In this document: positions 9,347 through 19,813 of the stretch, piece by piece | Numbering within the stretch: the first letter of the stretch is position 1 | How the letters are laid out: each line of letters opens with the position of its first letter | DNA from: Flammula alnicola | Lineage: Eukaryota > Basidiomycota > Agaricomycetes > Agaricales > Strophariaceae | Length of the DNA stretch: 32,776 bases | Reading direction: 5' to 3' | Assembly: GCA_015499995.1 (NCBI GenBank) | Contig: JADNRV010000457.1 | Span: forward strand, 1-32,776 | Translations under genes and position numbers: made by a program | Notes under the pieces: generated by a model | The model's database searches: none | What the model saw: only the letters and a program-made list of their open reading frames with translations | Told to the model about the DNA's origin: nothing

Positions 9347-10141
9347 ATGACTATCATATTCTACGATATACCGTCAACACGACCGGCGAATGCATGGTCG
9401 CCGAACACATGGAAAACGAGGTGAGAGGTCTTAATCATAACACGTTCTTTCCTGCATCTAACAAACTGCGCCAGATACTGCCTCAACTTCAAAGGCATCC
9501 CTTATAAAACCGAATGGATCGAGTATCCCGATATCGAAGAGCATTGCAAGAAATTCGGGATCCTGGAAACAAGCAAGAACACCGACGGGCGTCCGCACTA
9601 CACGCTTCCCGCCATTCACGACCCATCCACGGGTGTATACCTCGCCGACTCGTTTCTCATCGCCGAGTATCTCGAAAAGACATACCCAACCCCCAGTCTC
9701 TTTCCGCACAACACGTTGGGGTTGCAGACACCCTTTAATGACACTTACGGTGGACAAATGGACGCTTTGTGGAACTTCATCCTTCCCGCGACGTGCCTGG
9801 TCCTCAACCCTCCAAGCGAAGAATATTTCCGTCGTACGAGGGAGAAATTGTTTGGGACAACACTCGAAGACCTAGTCCCGAAAGGCGAGAACGCTGTCGT
9901 AGAATGGGCGAAGTACAAAGACGGTCTCGGCAAAGTCGACACCTGGTACGCGAAGAGTGGTGGTCCGTTCTTGATCGGCGATGCGGTGTCCTGGGCGGAT
10001 TTCGTCGTCGCGGCGTACTTGATTTGGTTGAGGATTATTTGGGGAGAAGATAGCCAGCAGTGGAAGGATATCACTTCGTGGCATCAAGGACGCTGGAAGA
10101 TCCTTATCGACAACCTGAAAAAGTACGAAACTATCGTGTGA
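9347..10141 (+). CDS. etherase-like glutathione S-transferase, copy 1
   Basis: Exons 9347-9420 and 9475-10141 give 246 aa. The N-terminal thioredoxin-like domain (about 1-95) opens MTIIFYDIPS, has Ser18 in WSPNTWK at the place of the catalytic serine of etherase-like GSTs, then RYCLNFKGIPYKTEW, LPAI with the expected cis-proline, and an ADS turn that would hold glutathione. The all-helical C-domain carries SWADFVVAAYLIW. Fungal etherase-like (GTE) GSTs resemble bacterial LigE, which cleaves beta-aryl ether bonds of lignin; the real substrate here is unknown. Cytosolic, no signal peptide. The 74-nt first exon and its intron position are shared by all three copies. The TGA (10139-10141) overlaps a transposon target duplication, so the native 3' UTR is displaced. 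Confidence 0.88.
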
Positions 10142-10148
10142 CCAATAG
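10140..10148. other. left 9-bp target-site duplication (GACCAATAG)
   Basis: GACCAATAG here and at 16821-16829 exactly flank the transposon ends. The first two bases are the last two of the GST1 stop codon TGA. A 9-bp duplication is the usual length for Mutator-like elements. Confidence 0.9.
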
Positions 10149-10164
10149 GAGTCTATACTAGTAT

Positions 10165-10265
10165 AGTGTTAATGGGATTATGCATATATTATATTAAAAG
10201 TGGGATTGGACCTCGATAGTGGGATTGTTTTATCAATAGTGGCATTGACCGTCAATAGTGGGATC
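10165..10265 (+). repeat. left terminal/subterminal repeat array
   Basis: After the terminal AGTGTTAATGGGATT block come at least four units of the type (A/G)ATAGTGGGATTG at about 10196-10208, 10215-10227, 10235-10247 and 10254-10265, one with GGCATTG. They are probable binding sites for the transposase. Confidence 0.8.
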
Positions 10266-10315
10266 GGCGAGCCGGCTTGTCGAAACCAGTTTATAACTCC
10301 GAGGGCATCCGTACA

Positions 10316-10949
10316 TTGGAAACACCGGCGGTGATCGACGCCATCAAACACCGGCGGCAAATACCGCATCACGTGTCCCCGCCAGGATGCGTGAGCTCGC
10401 CGTTGCAAACGATGACCGGTAGATATTGTAGCAGAGATAGAGGTATGTACTGCACCAGCAGATGCATTTTGGTAATTGGGATGTTTATTTTACACCAAAT
10501 GAAACTGGAAAATTATAATACAATCTCAATTGTGATTTTTGGTGGTAGCATTATGTTAATAACATAGCAAGGTAGTTTTTTAATATGGCGGGGAAGTTTA
10601 AGAAGTGCGCTGAGCATTTGAAGGCCCGAGCGATGGGTGGGCGGGTTGCAGCTTGGGTAGTATCACAGTCCATTGTTGGTTTTATGCCCTTAAAGCATAC
10701 CAAAAAATGACATTGGCACTGAAGCTACATTGGAGCGGCAACTTTTCTACACGGCGAGAACAATTAAACCCCCCGCTGAATGTCCAAACCTACAAGCGCT
10801 GCACGGGCAGGGCGAGGCGGGCGGCTGACGGAATGGGGCGATGCCAAATTGGACATCTGCCGATCTGCCGACGAGGCTTAAGGAAGGCTTGGTCATCTTC
10901 GGGGGTTGCCGCCGTCTACACCGCCGGTGAACGACGCCGGTGTTTCCAA
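10316..10949. repeat. 15-bp exact inverted pair in the left arm (TTGGAAACACCGGCG)
   Basis: TTGGAAACACCGGCG at 10316-10330 is repeated as its reverse complement at 10935-10949, with further CACCGGCGG copies nearby in both GC-rich patches. The two GC-rich patches stand out from the AT-rich arm. Confidence 0.55.
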
Positions 10950-11625
10950 ATCCCAGATTCTTACATAACTCCGCAATCCCTTCGGCTTGCTCGGTTGTCC
11001 CTGGATTAGCCGCCCATTGATGCCCCTAGATAATTTTGGCCCATTTATCTCTCACCGACACGGTTCCCCACTTGCCTCTACAACTCACACCCATATGTGG
11101 GGGAGACCCTCAGTGAGAGCGTGGAATGAAAGAAAATTAGTACATTTGAGTCAGAAATTAATCTAATGAGCGCAGCACACGAAATGATCGACTCACCTCC
11201 TGATGCTCTCACATATGGTCAAGCGCCGAGATCATCATTTACGGACTTCGCCAAAAATGGATAATTAACTGATGACTCGCCTCTGTTGCCATCCCGTTCG
11301 TCCTCATAATATATGAACACAATAGCTCTTCACCTGTGAGCATCAATGCTCTCATTTCAAGCTCGTCTGACTTGGTATTTTATTAACATGACTCCCATTT
11401 CTTATTCAGTTTATACCTCACAGTTATATTTCCTTCCTATTACGCTCTCTTTTCTCCTTGTCAAATAGCTCATTGTTGACTTCTCTCTTTTTTATTGTCT
11501 TTTAAATGTATTTAAATACTCAGAGACTTGTAGCGGATCCTCAGTTGAATATACGCATTCCCTTCAGCTCAAACTCATCTCATTTCGTCTCATCTAACGA
11601 CCCGACCTCTTTCTCAAATCTCAAC

Positions 11626-14600
11626 ATGCCGATAAATATTTCAGAGCTCGGAGTGTCCAAATTACGTGGTTATCGAGAATTTGTGAGTACAGAAAGCCTA
11701 TGACGTCCGTTGTGTTAACTTGGAATATTTATTCCAGGCATTCCCTCCTGCACTCGCCCAAGCATTCCACCAGCCATTTTTCTCTATCGAGACGTTCGAG
11801 TCCTGGGTCTCAACATCCGGATATAAGCTTTATGAGACCTGGCTCAAAAACTCAGGAAATATCGCACAAGATTCTTCTCATGGACAAGATCTTGTTGATA
11901 ACGCATCCCCAAAGGACGTTAAGAAGTTTCGTGAACTGGTAAGCGCTGAACTTAAACATTGGGTATCTATTTTCACCGCTGTACTTTTCATAGATTACAA
12001 CTCCTCGCTATGCTGGAGACGAATATTTTTCTACTGAAAATGCTCACAAATGGATTCGTCCAGTTGCTTTCGAGGCATGGATGTTGTGGGTCCGGCGGGC
12101 CACTGCTGAAGCATCGCGCCCTTCCTCACGGATGTCGACCAATACCAGTTCATCATTTTCTCGGTTCGTATTGTCGTATCGCATAATTTCCTGTTACAGA
12201 TCTGTCTAATATATTCCGGACTCGAAAAATAGCCCTCCCTCACGGATGTCCGAGACAGAGGATTTCAGCTCAGAGTTTAACAAAGGGCGCCCTCTTAGCA
12301 TCCCACCCTCTTCCCGGGCAACGTCATCTGGACTTTCCGTCATCTCAGGCAACTCAGAAAATCCGATTACAATCTCTGACTCTGATGGCGATGACGATTT
12401 TATCCTGCCGAGCACCAAAGAGCTGGCTCTGAGGAGGCAAATTAATTGTTCTCTCAAAATTGAGCCCAAGGAACATGTTCTTAAACTGGTTCCAGCCAAA
12501 CGTGAGTCTTTGAGTCTTCTTTCAAGTTCTGGAGACACCTTTAATATTTGAGCTCCAGGCTCGCGCTCAGTCTCTCCAGACCTCCAATTCATTGAGTCGG
12601 CCTCATCTACGACTCGGATTTCTGTAGCCAACAAGCAAAATTTTAAGAGGAAGGGGAAGGGCAAGGAACACAACCCAGACATGCCCAAGACACATTGTGG
12701 TTCGTTCAAACTCACATCCAAGCTTTCCGTCGACAATCTTACCATTGTTACATCACTTCCTTCCACCTGGATGGTTCCACGAGACAAATCAGCAACCTTA
12801 GTCGATCTTTCAGCTCTTGAAAGCTTTCCACGCCGGCCAAGTGGAGAGGAGTTTTCGATTGATGGCTTCATTCGCGCAGAGGTACGAAATTAAAATTCAC
12901 TTATTTGTTTACCTTTTTCATGGGATTCCTTCATATATAAGGATCAAGACTCGTGGGGAGGATCATCTGGTCATGCAGAAGGCGACGCTGATGTATTTGG
13001 ATTTGACGAGGATGACCCAAACCATTCTGTCCGTTGCCGTCGAGCTCAGTTACATTGCAACGGTCTCGATACTTGTCAATATTTTGACGAAGACCTTCTC
13101 AAAAATTGTCAACGCTTTGAGCCAGACCCTGAGGAAATGCGAGAGCTATGGAACCATGAGCTAGACGCTAATGCTCGTGAGGCAGGTGATGCAGAAAATA
13201 TTATCACCAGGTATGCTCATTGTCTGTTTCCCGCCACCTATAGACCAATGAAACCTCTAGATTTTATTCTCGGATAATGCGTCTCCAATGCAAGGTTCCT
13301 TGTGAAGGTGGACCTATAATGCGCCTTCGCAGAGAGGTAAATGTCACTTTTCTTATGTCTTAGTCGTCTGTTGACACCAAAATTTGTCTTACTTCAAGGG
13401 GGTATCAAATCACGGCAAGGAACACTTCATTGGGTGCTCTGCATGGAAAAAAACTGAATCCGATAAGCATCGATACCTTGCTATTCCAAGAAGTATAGAT
13501 GAAGACTTACTTTCAAAAGTTCTCGATGCAAATGGAGTCTTGCCGTCTAACATCACCTCGAATGACAAATGTTCTTTGACCGTTCATCCCAAGGTGGGCC
13601 TAAGAGTGTGCCGTAAGTAAAAAGATTCCGTGTACCGTCAATGCACTATATAAACTTCTGCTCAGCCTACTCGCATGTCATCAATGCGAAAATATCACAA
13701 GGGAAGATGGTGCGGCGCAAATGCCCCACTAGTATGGTCATTTTTATTCCACTAGATATCTCTATTCAAAAAGCCATCGTCTTTCTTCGTGGACCACATA
13801 ATCACCCAATGCACCCAAAGACGAAGCCAAGCTCAGAAGAAAAAGTCCAGCTCCATAAAGCAATTGAGGCAGCAGGAAGACGTGGGCTTACCGTTCAGAA
13901 ACTACTGAATGGTATGTTATGAATGTGCTAATAATATGGGATTAACATGTACTCTATCAATTTAGCACCGTCGACGTCCACAATTTACAACGGAAAATCA
14001 ATCCCGGAAGCAAGCCCTGCTTTCATGGATAGACGAAGGCTGCGGGATGAAATACATGCAAGTAAGATGAAGGATTATCCAAAGGGAATGGGCTGGGAAG
14101 GTCAGTGCTTATCATTCTTTACCATTCTAATTCCAGAAACTCACGCCGTATTAAGGCCTTCTGCATCAGCATCTGCACCGTGAATCAAAGCTGCCTATTA
14201 CAGAGCGCTATATTCATGCGGTGATGGTCACCGGAGACACCAAATGGGTCATTACGATGCATCCTCGCCTCGCAAAATATTTTCATGAAGTCTATTACCT
14301 TGTCATTGACTATACTTTCAAACGGGTGAAAGGAGATATTGATGAGTGGGAGATAGTTGGATTTCTAGAACGATTTAAGCGCCGTAAGCTTTGTTTCTAC
14401 TTAAAATTTCCATTTCTGATGCTACCTGTGCCTCAGGTGTTACCCTTGCGCGTTTCTACTGTGATCGCAACACCAGAAACGCCTTTGGTCGCCTCTTTTC
14501 TGAGCTATTTCGCCTTATCCCTGAGCTAACTGGGTCAATACTAAAGTTCTTCGCTTTCTTTCCTGATGATCCCAGTGCGCTGCTTCGCGCCATCATTTTA

Positions 14601-16458
14601 GATGCTGAAGCGGCCCAAGCTCAGGGATTAGGTGATGAATTACTGGTATATGTTGCCAAAAATGTGCCAGAGACGGTGAAAACAGTGCCTAGGAACACAT
14701 TAGATCTTCTAATGCTAATACTGAAGACCTGTTACATACATTTCGGAAGGTGAGTCGAATAATTATATCATAGTAGAGTATCAATTTAAAATTCTCGCTC
14801 TCACAGGAATATCGATAAGCTCTCCTCAACGGTCCCAAGAGACACTATTGAACGCTTAAAGGGCTTTGTTGGACTTAAAACTGAAGAAGAAATTGTGGAG
14901 TGGCACAATTTTTGCCATAACTCCCCCGATAAATCTGTGCGAGGTAAGCTGGCGACTTTGCACAATATAATGTGTCAATTCTGACCTTCTCTTGAGACTG
15001 GAATCAACAGAAAATGAATTATGCATGGCTCCTACCATCTCTCAACCGCTTCCTCTCAAAGATGGACAACAAGAGCTGGGATATGACACCAATTCATTCA
15101 AACCTCGTTGAAGGTGGTCACTCTGGAACCAATGCAGTGACGTCGATTGGACAGGAAATTGGCGAGGCTGTCAATAGGTATGTGCAAATGTTCATATTTA
15201 AAATGTTTTTCTTAAATTTGTTTAAGTGCTCGTGACCTAGATGAAAAGGTCGTAAATGAATTGGAGGCAATGGAGAAAAATGGTGTTTTGCCGAAGCGCT
15301 GGAATGGGCCGAATGAACGAGAGCATCTTAGCGAGCAGCGCCGTGCTTGGAGCCATGAAAAAAAGAAAACGCACCAGGAACGCCTTTCGCAGTACGACAT
15401 TCTGGAAGCTGAACTTGATACGGTTTCTCTTCGACAAACGGAATCGTTGAATGTTGACAAAGCTTTACAGGAGCAGATCAAGGTACTCCGATCTGATCAA
15501 GGTGTCAATTCAAAAGAGAAAATAAAAGCGCTCCAGAAACAAGTTGAAACCGAAAAGGAGAAAAGGCGTGCATTGAAAACACGAAGGCAAGAGATCAAGA
15601 AAGATATTCAAGAACTTAAGGATTCCGGGTTAAATGGCAGTCGTATAAATGGCCGACGTCCAACACTACCAGTCCCGCTGGCAGAGAATCCTCTTGCTCA
15701 TTCTGATATTGAGATGCCTCAACCTGTTGTAAATGAGCCTCTTGAATTACCTGGTACGTTGATCCTCCTTGATGTTGGCACAGAGTTCTAGAATTAAGAC
15801 CTTTCTAGGTGATTCCGCAGAAGCGCCGGTGTCACCATTTGACCTGAACAGCGCCTCAGGCCTCGATCACCACAATATACCTATTTCTCAAAATGAAATA
15901 TCAGAAATGGCTGCCAGCAGTACGTCTCTAGTTATTAATATTTGGTTCAGACATATAGAAATCATTTTTAATCCATTCACAGAAGGTACCAGTGCCGGTG
16001 ATTCTTTGGCGCCTAAAGAACAGCCTGCCTCGCACTTTGATCCTAATGGCCCGGGCATGGGACTTGACTTCAACTTCAGCAACCTCGACTTCGGCATCGA
16101 TTTTACAAGTAACTTCAATTTCGATGAAGCATTTATCGAAGCCGCTTTATCATTAGGTCCACGTGAAACGGCTAACACAAGTCCGCTTCTACCCAGCTAT
16201 TCCAATCCTTTCGATGATCCTCGGCAATTCCGGGCAACAAATTTAGCAGAGGCAGGAGGTTCCGACATTACAAAATTTTCACTTCCCCCCCCTGTCATGA
16301 CATCAAACCCCATAGCAGACTCTCCAGACTTCAATCATGAAGCGCGGGCCCATAAGCGAAAAAAGGTGGATGAGGTGAATGAAGCCGATATTCTCCCTGA
16401 AGGCTCACGACGCAACAGAAACAGGAGTGCCCGGGCACGAGGTTTTGACTTGTCTTAA
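11626..16458 (+). CDS. Mutator-like DDE transposase with CxC and GCM-like zinc regions
   Basis: Seventeen exons: 11626-11682, 11738-11938, 11994-12163, 12233-12501, 12559-12881, 12942-13210, 13261-13336, 13399-13612, 13666-13911, 13966-14100, 14156-14383, 14437-14749, 14807-14943, 14997-15177, 15227-15753, 15809-15919, 15983-16458. They sum to 3,933 nt, 1310 aa, with no internal stop. Order: N-terminal region (SELGVSKLRGYREF); linker with a SUMO-interaction-like PITISDSDGDDD (about 187-198); CxC region (RCRRAQLHCNGLDTCQYF); GCM/WRKY-like zinc region about 430-608 (GCSAW, DKCSLTVH, KCPTS, GPHNHP); DDE core with D705 (VIDYTF), D785 (IILDAEAAQ) and E918 (NLVEGGH); long coiled coil (about 955-1080); basic tail. 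Homologues I remember are multicopy agaricomycete proteins of unknown function. An earlier in-frame ATG at 11506 is an alternative start. Confidence 0.82.
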
Positions 16459-16559
16459 TCATATCTCTAATCTAGTATGCTAAATATCTATACAAATGCA
16501 AAGAGTGCTTGTTATTATAGTTCACTTAGTTGCAGGAACGTCTCTGCAACGGCCCGGGT

Positions 16560-16627
16560 TGCCGGAGCCCGACGTCGTGTTTTGCCACAAAATCACGTGT
16601 GGCAAAAATCAATGTCGGGCTCCGGCA
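16560..16627. repeat. nested 68-bp palindrome
   Basis: Outer arms TGCCGGAGCCCGAC (16560-16573) and GTCGGGCTCCGGCA (16614-16627) pair perfectly over 14 bp. Inner arms TTTTGCCACA (16580-16589) and TGTGGCAAAA (16598-16607) pair perfectly over 10 bp, with equal 6-nt spacers between them and an 8-nt loop. It lies 102 bp after the transposase stop. Confidence 0.95.
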
Positions 16628-16683
16628 TCCCTCGGCATTGTACCGCGGGGATGGAAAAAGACTATTCAGCACGATACAACTCA

Positions 16684-16804
16684 TCACACTTTCCTCTATT
16701 CAATCCCACTATTTAATACCACCATCCCACTATTCAAGTACAAATCACACTATTTAAGGTATCATCCCACTTTTTTACTATTGTACCACAATCCCATCAA
16801 CACT
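16684..16804 (-). repeat. right terminal/subterminal repeat array
   Basis: Units of CAATCCCACTATT type recur (for example at 16701-16713, 16723-16735, 16744-16755 and 16763-16772) as the mirror image of the left array, ending in AATCCCATCAACACT at 16790-16804. Confidence 0.8.
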
Positions 16805-16820
16805 CTTCTCGTCATTACCC

Positions 16821-16829
16821 GACCAATAG
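16821..16829. other. right 9-bp target-site duplication (GACCAATAG)
   Basis: Identical to 10140-10148. The sequence after it is inferred to be the original 3' flank of GST1, now 6.7 kb from its coding region. Confidence 0.9.
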
Positions 16830-17041
16830 ATATCTGTAGCCGTGTATGATTACAATTTACCGTTGCTTGTAAAAGTTGAAATGAGTCAGCACGCTCTTCT
16901 TTGTCATGAACGGCGCTGCGGAAGAAGCGAGCTTGTGTTCCGCTGCGGATGTTAACCACGAGAATTCTAAGTATAGCTGGCCTGTTTAGACATACTTAAT
17001 TGACAAACGACGCACTATTCTAGATATCTCCTACCGCAACG

Positions 17042-17867
17042 ATGACCATTATCTTCTATGATATCCCTTCTACCGTTCCGGGGATTGCTTGGTCTCCTAA
17101 TACGTGGAAAGTAAGGTCAGTATCGACAGCCCACTTTTGACTTGGGCGCATTTGAATGCGTGACATTAATAAACGGTCTAACCACACCCAGGTATTGCTT
17201 GAATTTCAAGGGTATCCCTTACAAAACGGAATGGGTCGAATATCCAGACATCGCAGCCCACTGCAAGAAGCTTGGCATCGCCCCAACACGCACAAATCGC
17301 GATGGAAGCCCCTACTACTCTCTCCCCGCCATCCACGACCCGTCCACAGGCGTGTACATGGCAGACTCGATCCCTATCGCGGAGTACCTCGAGAAGCAAT
17401 ACCCCAACACGCCATCAGTGTTCCCTCACAACACATTGGGTCTGCAAATGGAGTTCGAGAATGCGTTCGACACAAAGATGGGCGCTATGTGGAACTTTGT
17501 CATCCCTGCCGCGTGCTCCAGGCTCAACCCAGTCAGCGAAGAATACTACCGCCGCACTAGGGAGAAGTCATATGGAAAGAAAATCGAAGATATCGCGCCG
17601 AAAGGCGAGGATGCTGTGACGGAATGGGCCAAGGTCGAACATGGGCTCGGCGAGATTGCGAGGTGGTACACGAAGAACGGGGGAAATGGGCCCTTCTTGA
17701 TGGGAGAAACGCTGTCTTGGGCAGATTTTGTCGTTGGCGGACATATGGCGTGGTTTCGGAATATACTTGGAACGGATAGCAGAGAGTGGACAGATATAGT
17801 GTCCTGGCAGGGAGGGATTTGGAAGACCTTTTGCGAGAGCTTAGCACCATATGAAGCCGTCGATTGA
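17042..17867 (+). CDS. etherase-like glutathione S-transferase, copy 2
   Basis: Exons 17042-17115 and 17192-17867 give 249 aa. The start at 17042 is set by the conserved MTIIFYDIPS opening; the frame also stays open through most of the intron, back to an ATG at 17142, but that would skip the glutathione-site serine. Motifs as in copy 1: WSPNTWK with Ser18, RYCLNFKGIPYKTEW, YPDIAAHC, LPAI, ADS, then LQMEFENAF and a helical C-domain with LSWADFVVGGHMAWF. This is the family of fungal GTE enzymes related to LigE. It likely acts in the cytosol on glutathione conjugates or aryl ethers; the substrate is not known. The donor is GTCAGT, weaker than in copy 1. Confidence 0.88.
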
Positions 17868-18743
17868 GAGGATTACGTTAAATGCCTCATCCAAGACTTG
17901 TCGTTCATTTTTAGCCACGTAGTTGAAAACAAGACTTTCATGAAAGGGCTATACAACTTATACATCGGGACGGTAGGCTAGCAAGAGCGATTAGCTTCCT
18001 GGCAAGTTTCTCTGTAGATTCCGAGTTGCTGAATATCTGTGACTCGGAGACACAAAACTTTATTATCGGCGTTGGGAATGCCATTAAGAAAACTTCTAGA
18101 CAAGAGATTCGGTTAAGGGGGACAGCAAGGAGCAGCAAGGGGAAAGAAAAGACAACGTGACGCCAACGCATCCACTAGAAAAGTTGGTGTTTGGCCTTGT
18201 AATAGTATGTACGATGCCAAAGAAAGCCTCTCTGCAAACTTCCCGTCTCGTTCTCGTCATGACAGAATACTTTAGCGCCTGACAGTGCTACCTGATCTTA
18301 TTGAACATTCTTTCGCAGCTCGTTAATAGGTCTCTCTCAACTCAATGTCACTACGTGAATTGAACCGAGCCCTTCTAATTGTACCTTTTTATGGTGCGAA
18401 TCCGAGTCGGCCTCGTCGTTGACAGTTGGTCATCTTTATCATCGTGCAGGCCTTTGAAGTTTGAACTCAACCATTTAGAATACACCTGCTACAACTCCCT
18501 AGAGCCAGCTGGAACCCAAAAAACACCCATACACGTCCTTGGAAATCAAGTACTTATTAGTAATTATTGATGGACAGTCGCCCGATAATGACGAAGCAAA
18601 TCGTGGTAGTGATCTATTGACTCAGAGACAACTTCCTAATTCATCAGGAGGAAAGTATCGCCAAATATCGATTTAAGAAGTCCCTCTCATCCGACGACTG
18701 AGGATGATGCGTAAGACTCGGTATTCGACCTTTCATCCAAACC
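17868..18743. other. intergenic between GST2 and GST3
   Basis: 876 bp with short frames only; no domain, RNA gene or clear repeat seen. It should hold the GST2 3' UTR and the GST3 promoter. Confidence 0.5.
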
Positions 18744-19570
18744 ATGACCATCGTCTTCTATGATATCGCTTCAGCCGCTCCAGGGGGGGCTTGGTCGCCA
18801 AGTACGTGGAAAGTGAGGTTAGTGTCATGTTTTTCTACAAGTCTCAACCACTTGCCTTCTGCAACCCTTGATTGACGTCGCCACGGTCGGATTCTAGATA
18901 TTGCCTGAACTTCAAAGCCATCCCCTACAGAACCGAATGGATTGAAATGCCGGATATCGAAGCGCACTGCAAGAAGTTCGGCATTGCAGCCAACATCAAA
19001 CGCAATGGAGAACCCTGCTACACGCTCCCAGCTATTCATGACCCCTCTACGAGAGTATACATTGGGGATTCCATCCGTATTGCGGAGTACCTCGAAAAAC
19101 AATACCCTGACAAACCCACTGTCTTCCCGTACAATACCCTGGGTCTGCAGATGGAGTTCGAGACAGCGTTTTGGACCCAGCTCCGCGCGATGTGGCAGTT
19201 TATTGTCCCTGCCGCGTTTCCCAGACTTAACGAAGCCAGCAAAGAATTCTACCGCCGTACTCGAGAAAATTCCTTTGGGAAGAGGCTCGAAGATATTGCA
19301 CCGACAGGGGACGACGCCGTCAAGGAATGGGCAAAGGTTGAGGAAGGGTTTGGAAAGGCCGCTGTTTGGTACTCGAAGAACAGCGGGAAGGGACCGTTCT
19401 TGATGGGAGAAACCCTTTCTTGGGCAGATTTAGTCGTGGGTGCATATCTGGCATGGTTTCGAATTATTTGGGGAGAAGAAAGTAGGGAATGGCGCGACAT
19501 CGTATCTTGGCATGGAGGCCGCTGGAAGTCAGTCTACAAAGCTCTGAAGGCGTATGAGACTGCCGCCTGA
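18744..19570 (+). CDS. etherase-like glutathione S-transferase, copy 3
   Basis: Exons 18744-18817 and 18898-19570 give 248 aa. It opens MTIVFYDIAS and keeps Ser18 in WSPSTWK, RYCLNFKAIPYRTEW, LPAI and a GDS turn in place of ADS. The C-domain carries LSWADLVVGAYLAWF and ends in a GEESREWRDIVSW block. Length, exon structure and motif order are those of copies 1 and 2, so the three arose by tandem duplication. Copy 3 differs in the loop at 54-60 (NIKRNGEPC), close to the substrate pocket in this fold, which may mean a different substrate range. Family knowledge: LigE-related fungal GTE class; precise reaction unknown. Confidence 0.88.
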
Positions 19571-19813
19571 ACAACGTAAGGCAGAGTCCGGACCGGCTTG
19601 CATCGGCCGAATCGCTACACGGCAACCGCCTTCGGTATCAGGTCGGCCGCGCGAGCCGCCATTTGTATTGTAATTTTTCTCCTCAATCCTACCAACTCTC
19701 TGCAATATTAATCAGACCGCCATTATTCCACGCCTGTGCAAGGAAAGGTATGCAATCGATGGTATCTCAGGCGAAGCACTGCGCAGGACTGACTCTTGTC
19801 GAAGACCCTAGCA

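Larger units (their letters stand above)
10149..16820 (+). mobile_element. complete Mutator-like (MULE) DNA transposon, 6,672 bp
   Basis: The element is bounded by perfect 9-bp direct repeats GACCAATAG. Its first 34 bases and the reverse complement of its last 34 match at 24 positions without gaps; the best block is AGTGTT[A/G]ATGGGATT. Behind each end lies an array of AATAGTGGGATTG-like repeats in mirror orientation. Inside is one transposase gene (11626-16458) whose splice phases all agree. The left arm (10149-11625) and right arm (16459-16820) are otherwise non-coding. The element separates GST1 from GST2, which were about 220 bp apart before insertion. Intact coding capacity and a perfect duplication suggest a recent insertion. 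Confidence 0.88.
16459..16820. other. right arm of the transposon
   Basis: Non-coding right arm between the transposase stop and the element end. It contains the nested hairpin 16560-16627 and the mirror-image repeat array 16684-16804. Confidence 0.8.

Noticed and set aside
10160..10170. TAGTG near the left element end as a CACTA-type terminus
   Set aside because: The motif points the wrong way, the right end lacks the partner, and the target duplication is 9 bp rather than 3 bp.
11626..16458. Assignment of the transposase to the KDZ superfamily
   Set aside because: CxC-like cysteines and the basidiomycete setting suggested it, but D-D-E spacing, the NLVEGGH glutamate motif and the 9-bp duplication fit Mutator-like elements better.
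17142..17867. GST2 read as a single-exon frame from 17142
   Set aside because: It starts inside the intron and lacks the conserved MTIIFYDIPS...WSPNTWK start; the two-exon model from 17042 restores it with correct phase.
19796..19813. F-box gene start at 19796
   Set aside because: The codon there is TTG; the first in-frame ATG, at 19814, directly precedes the F-box.
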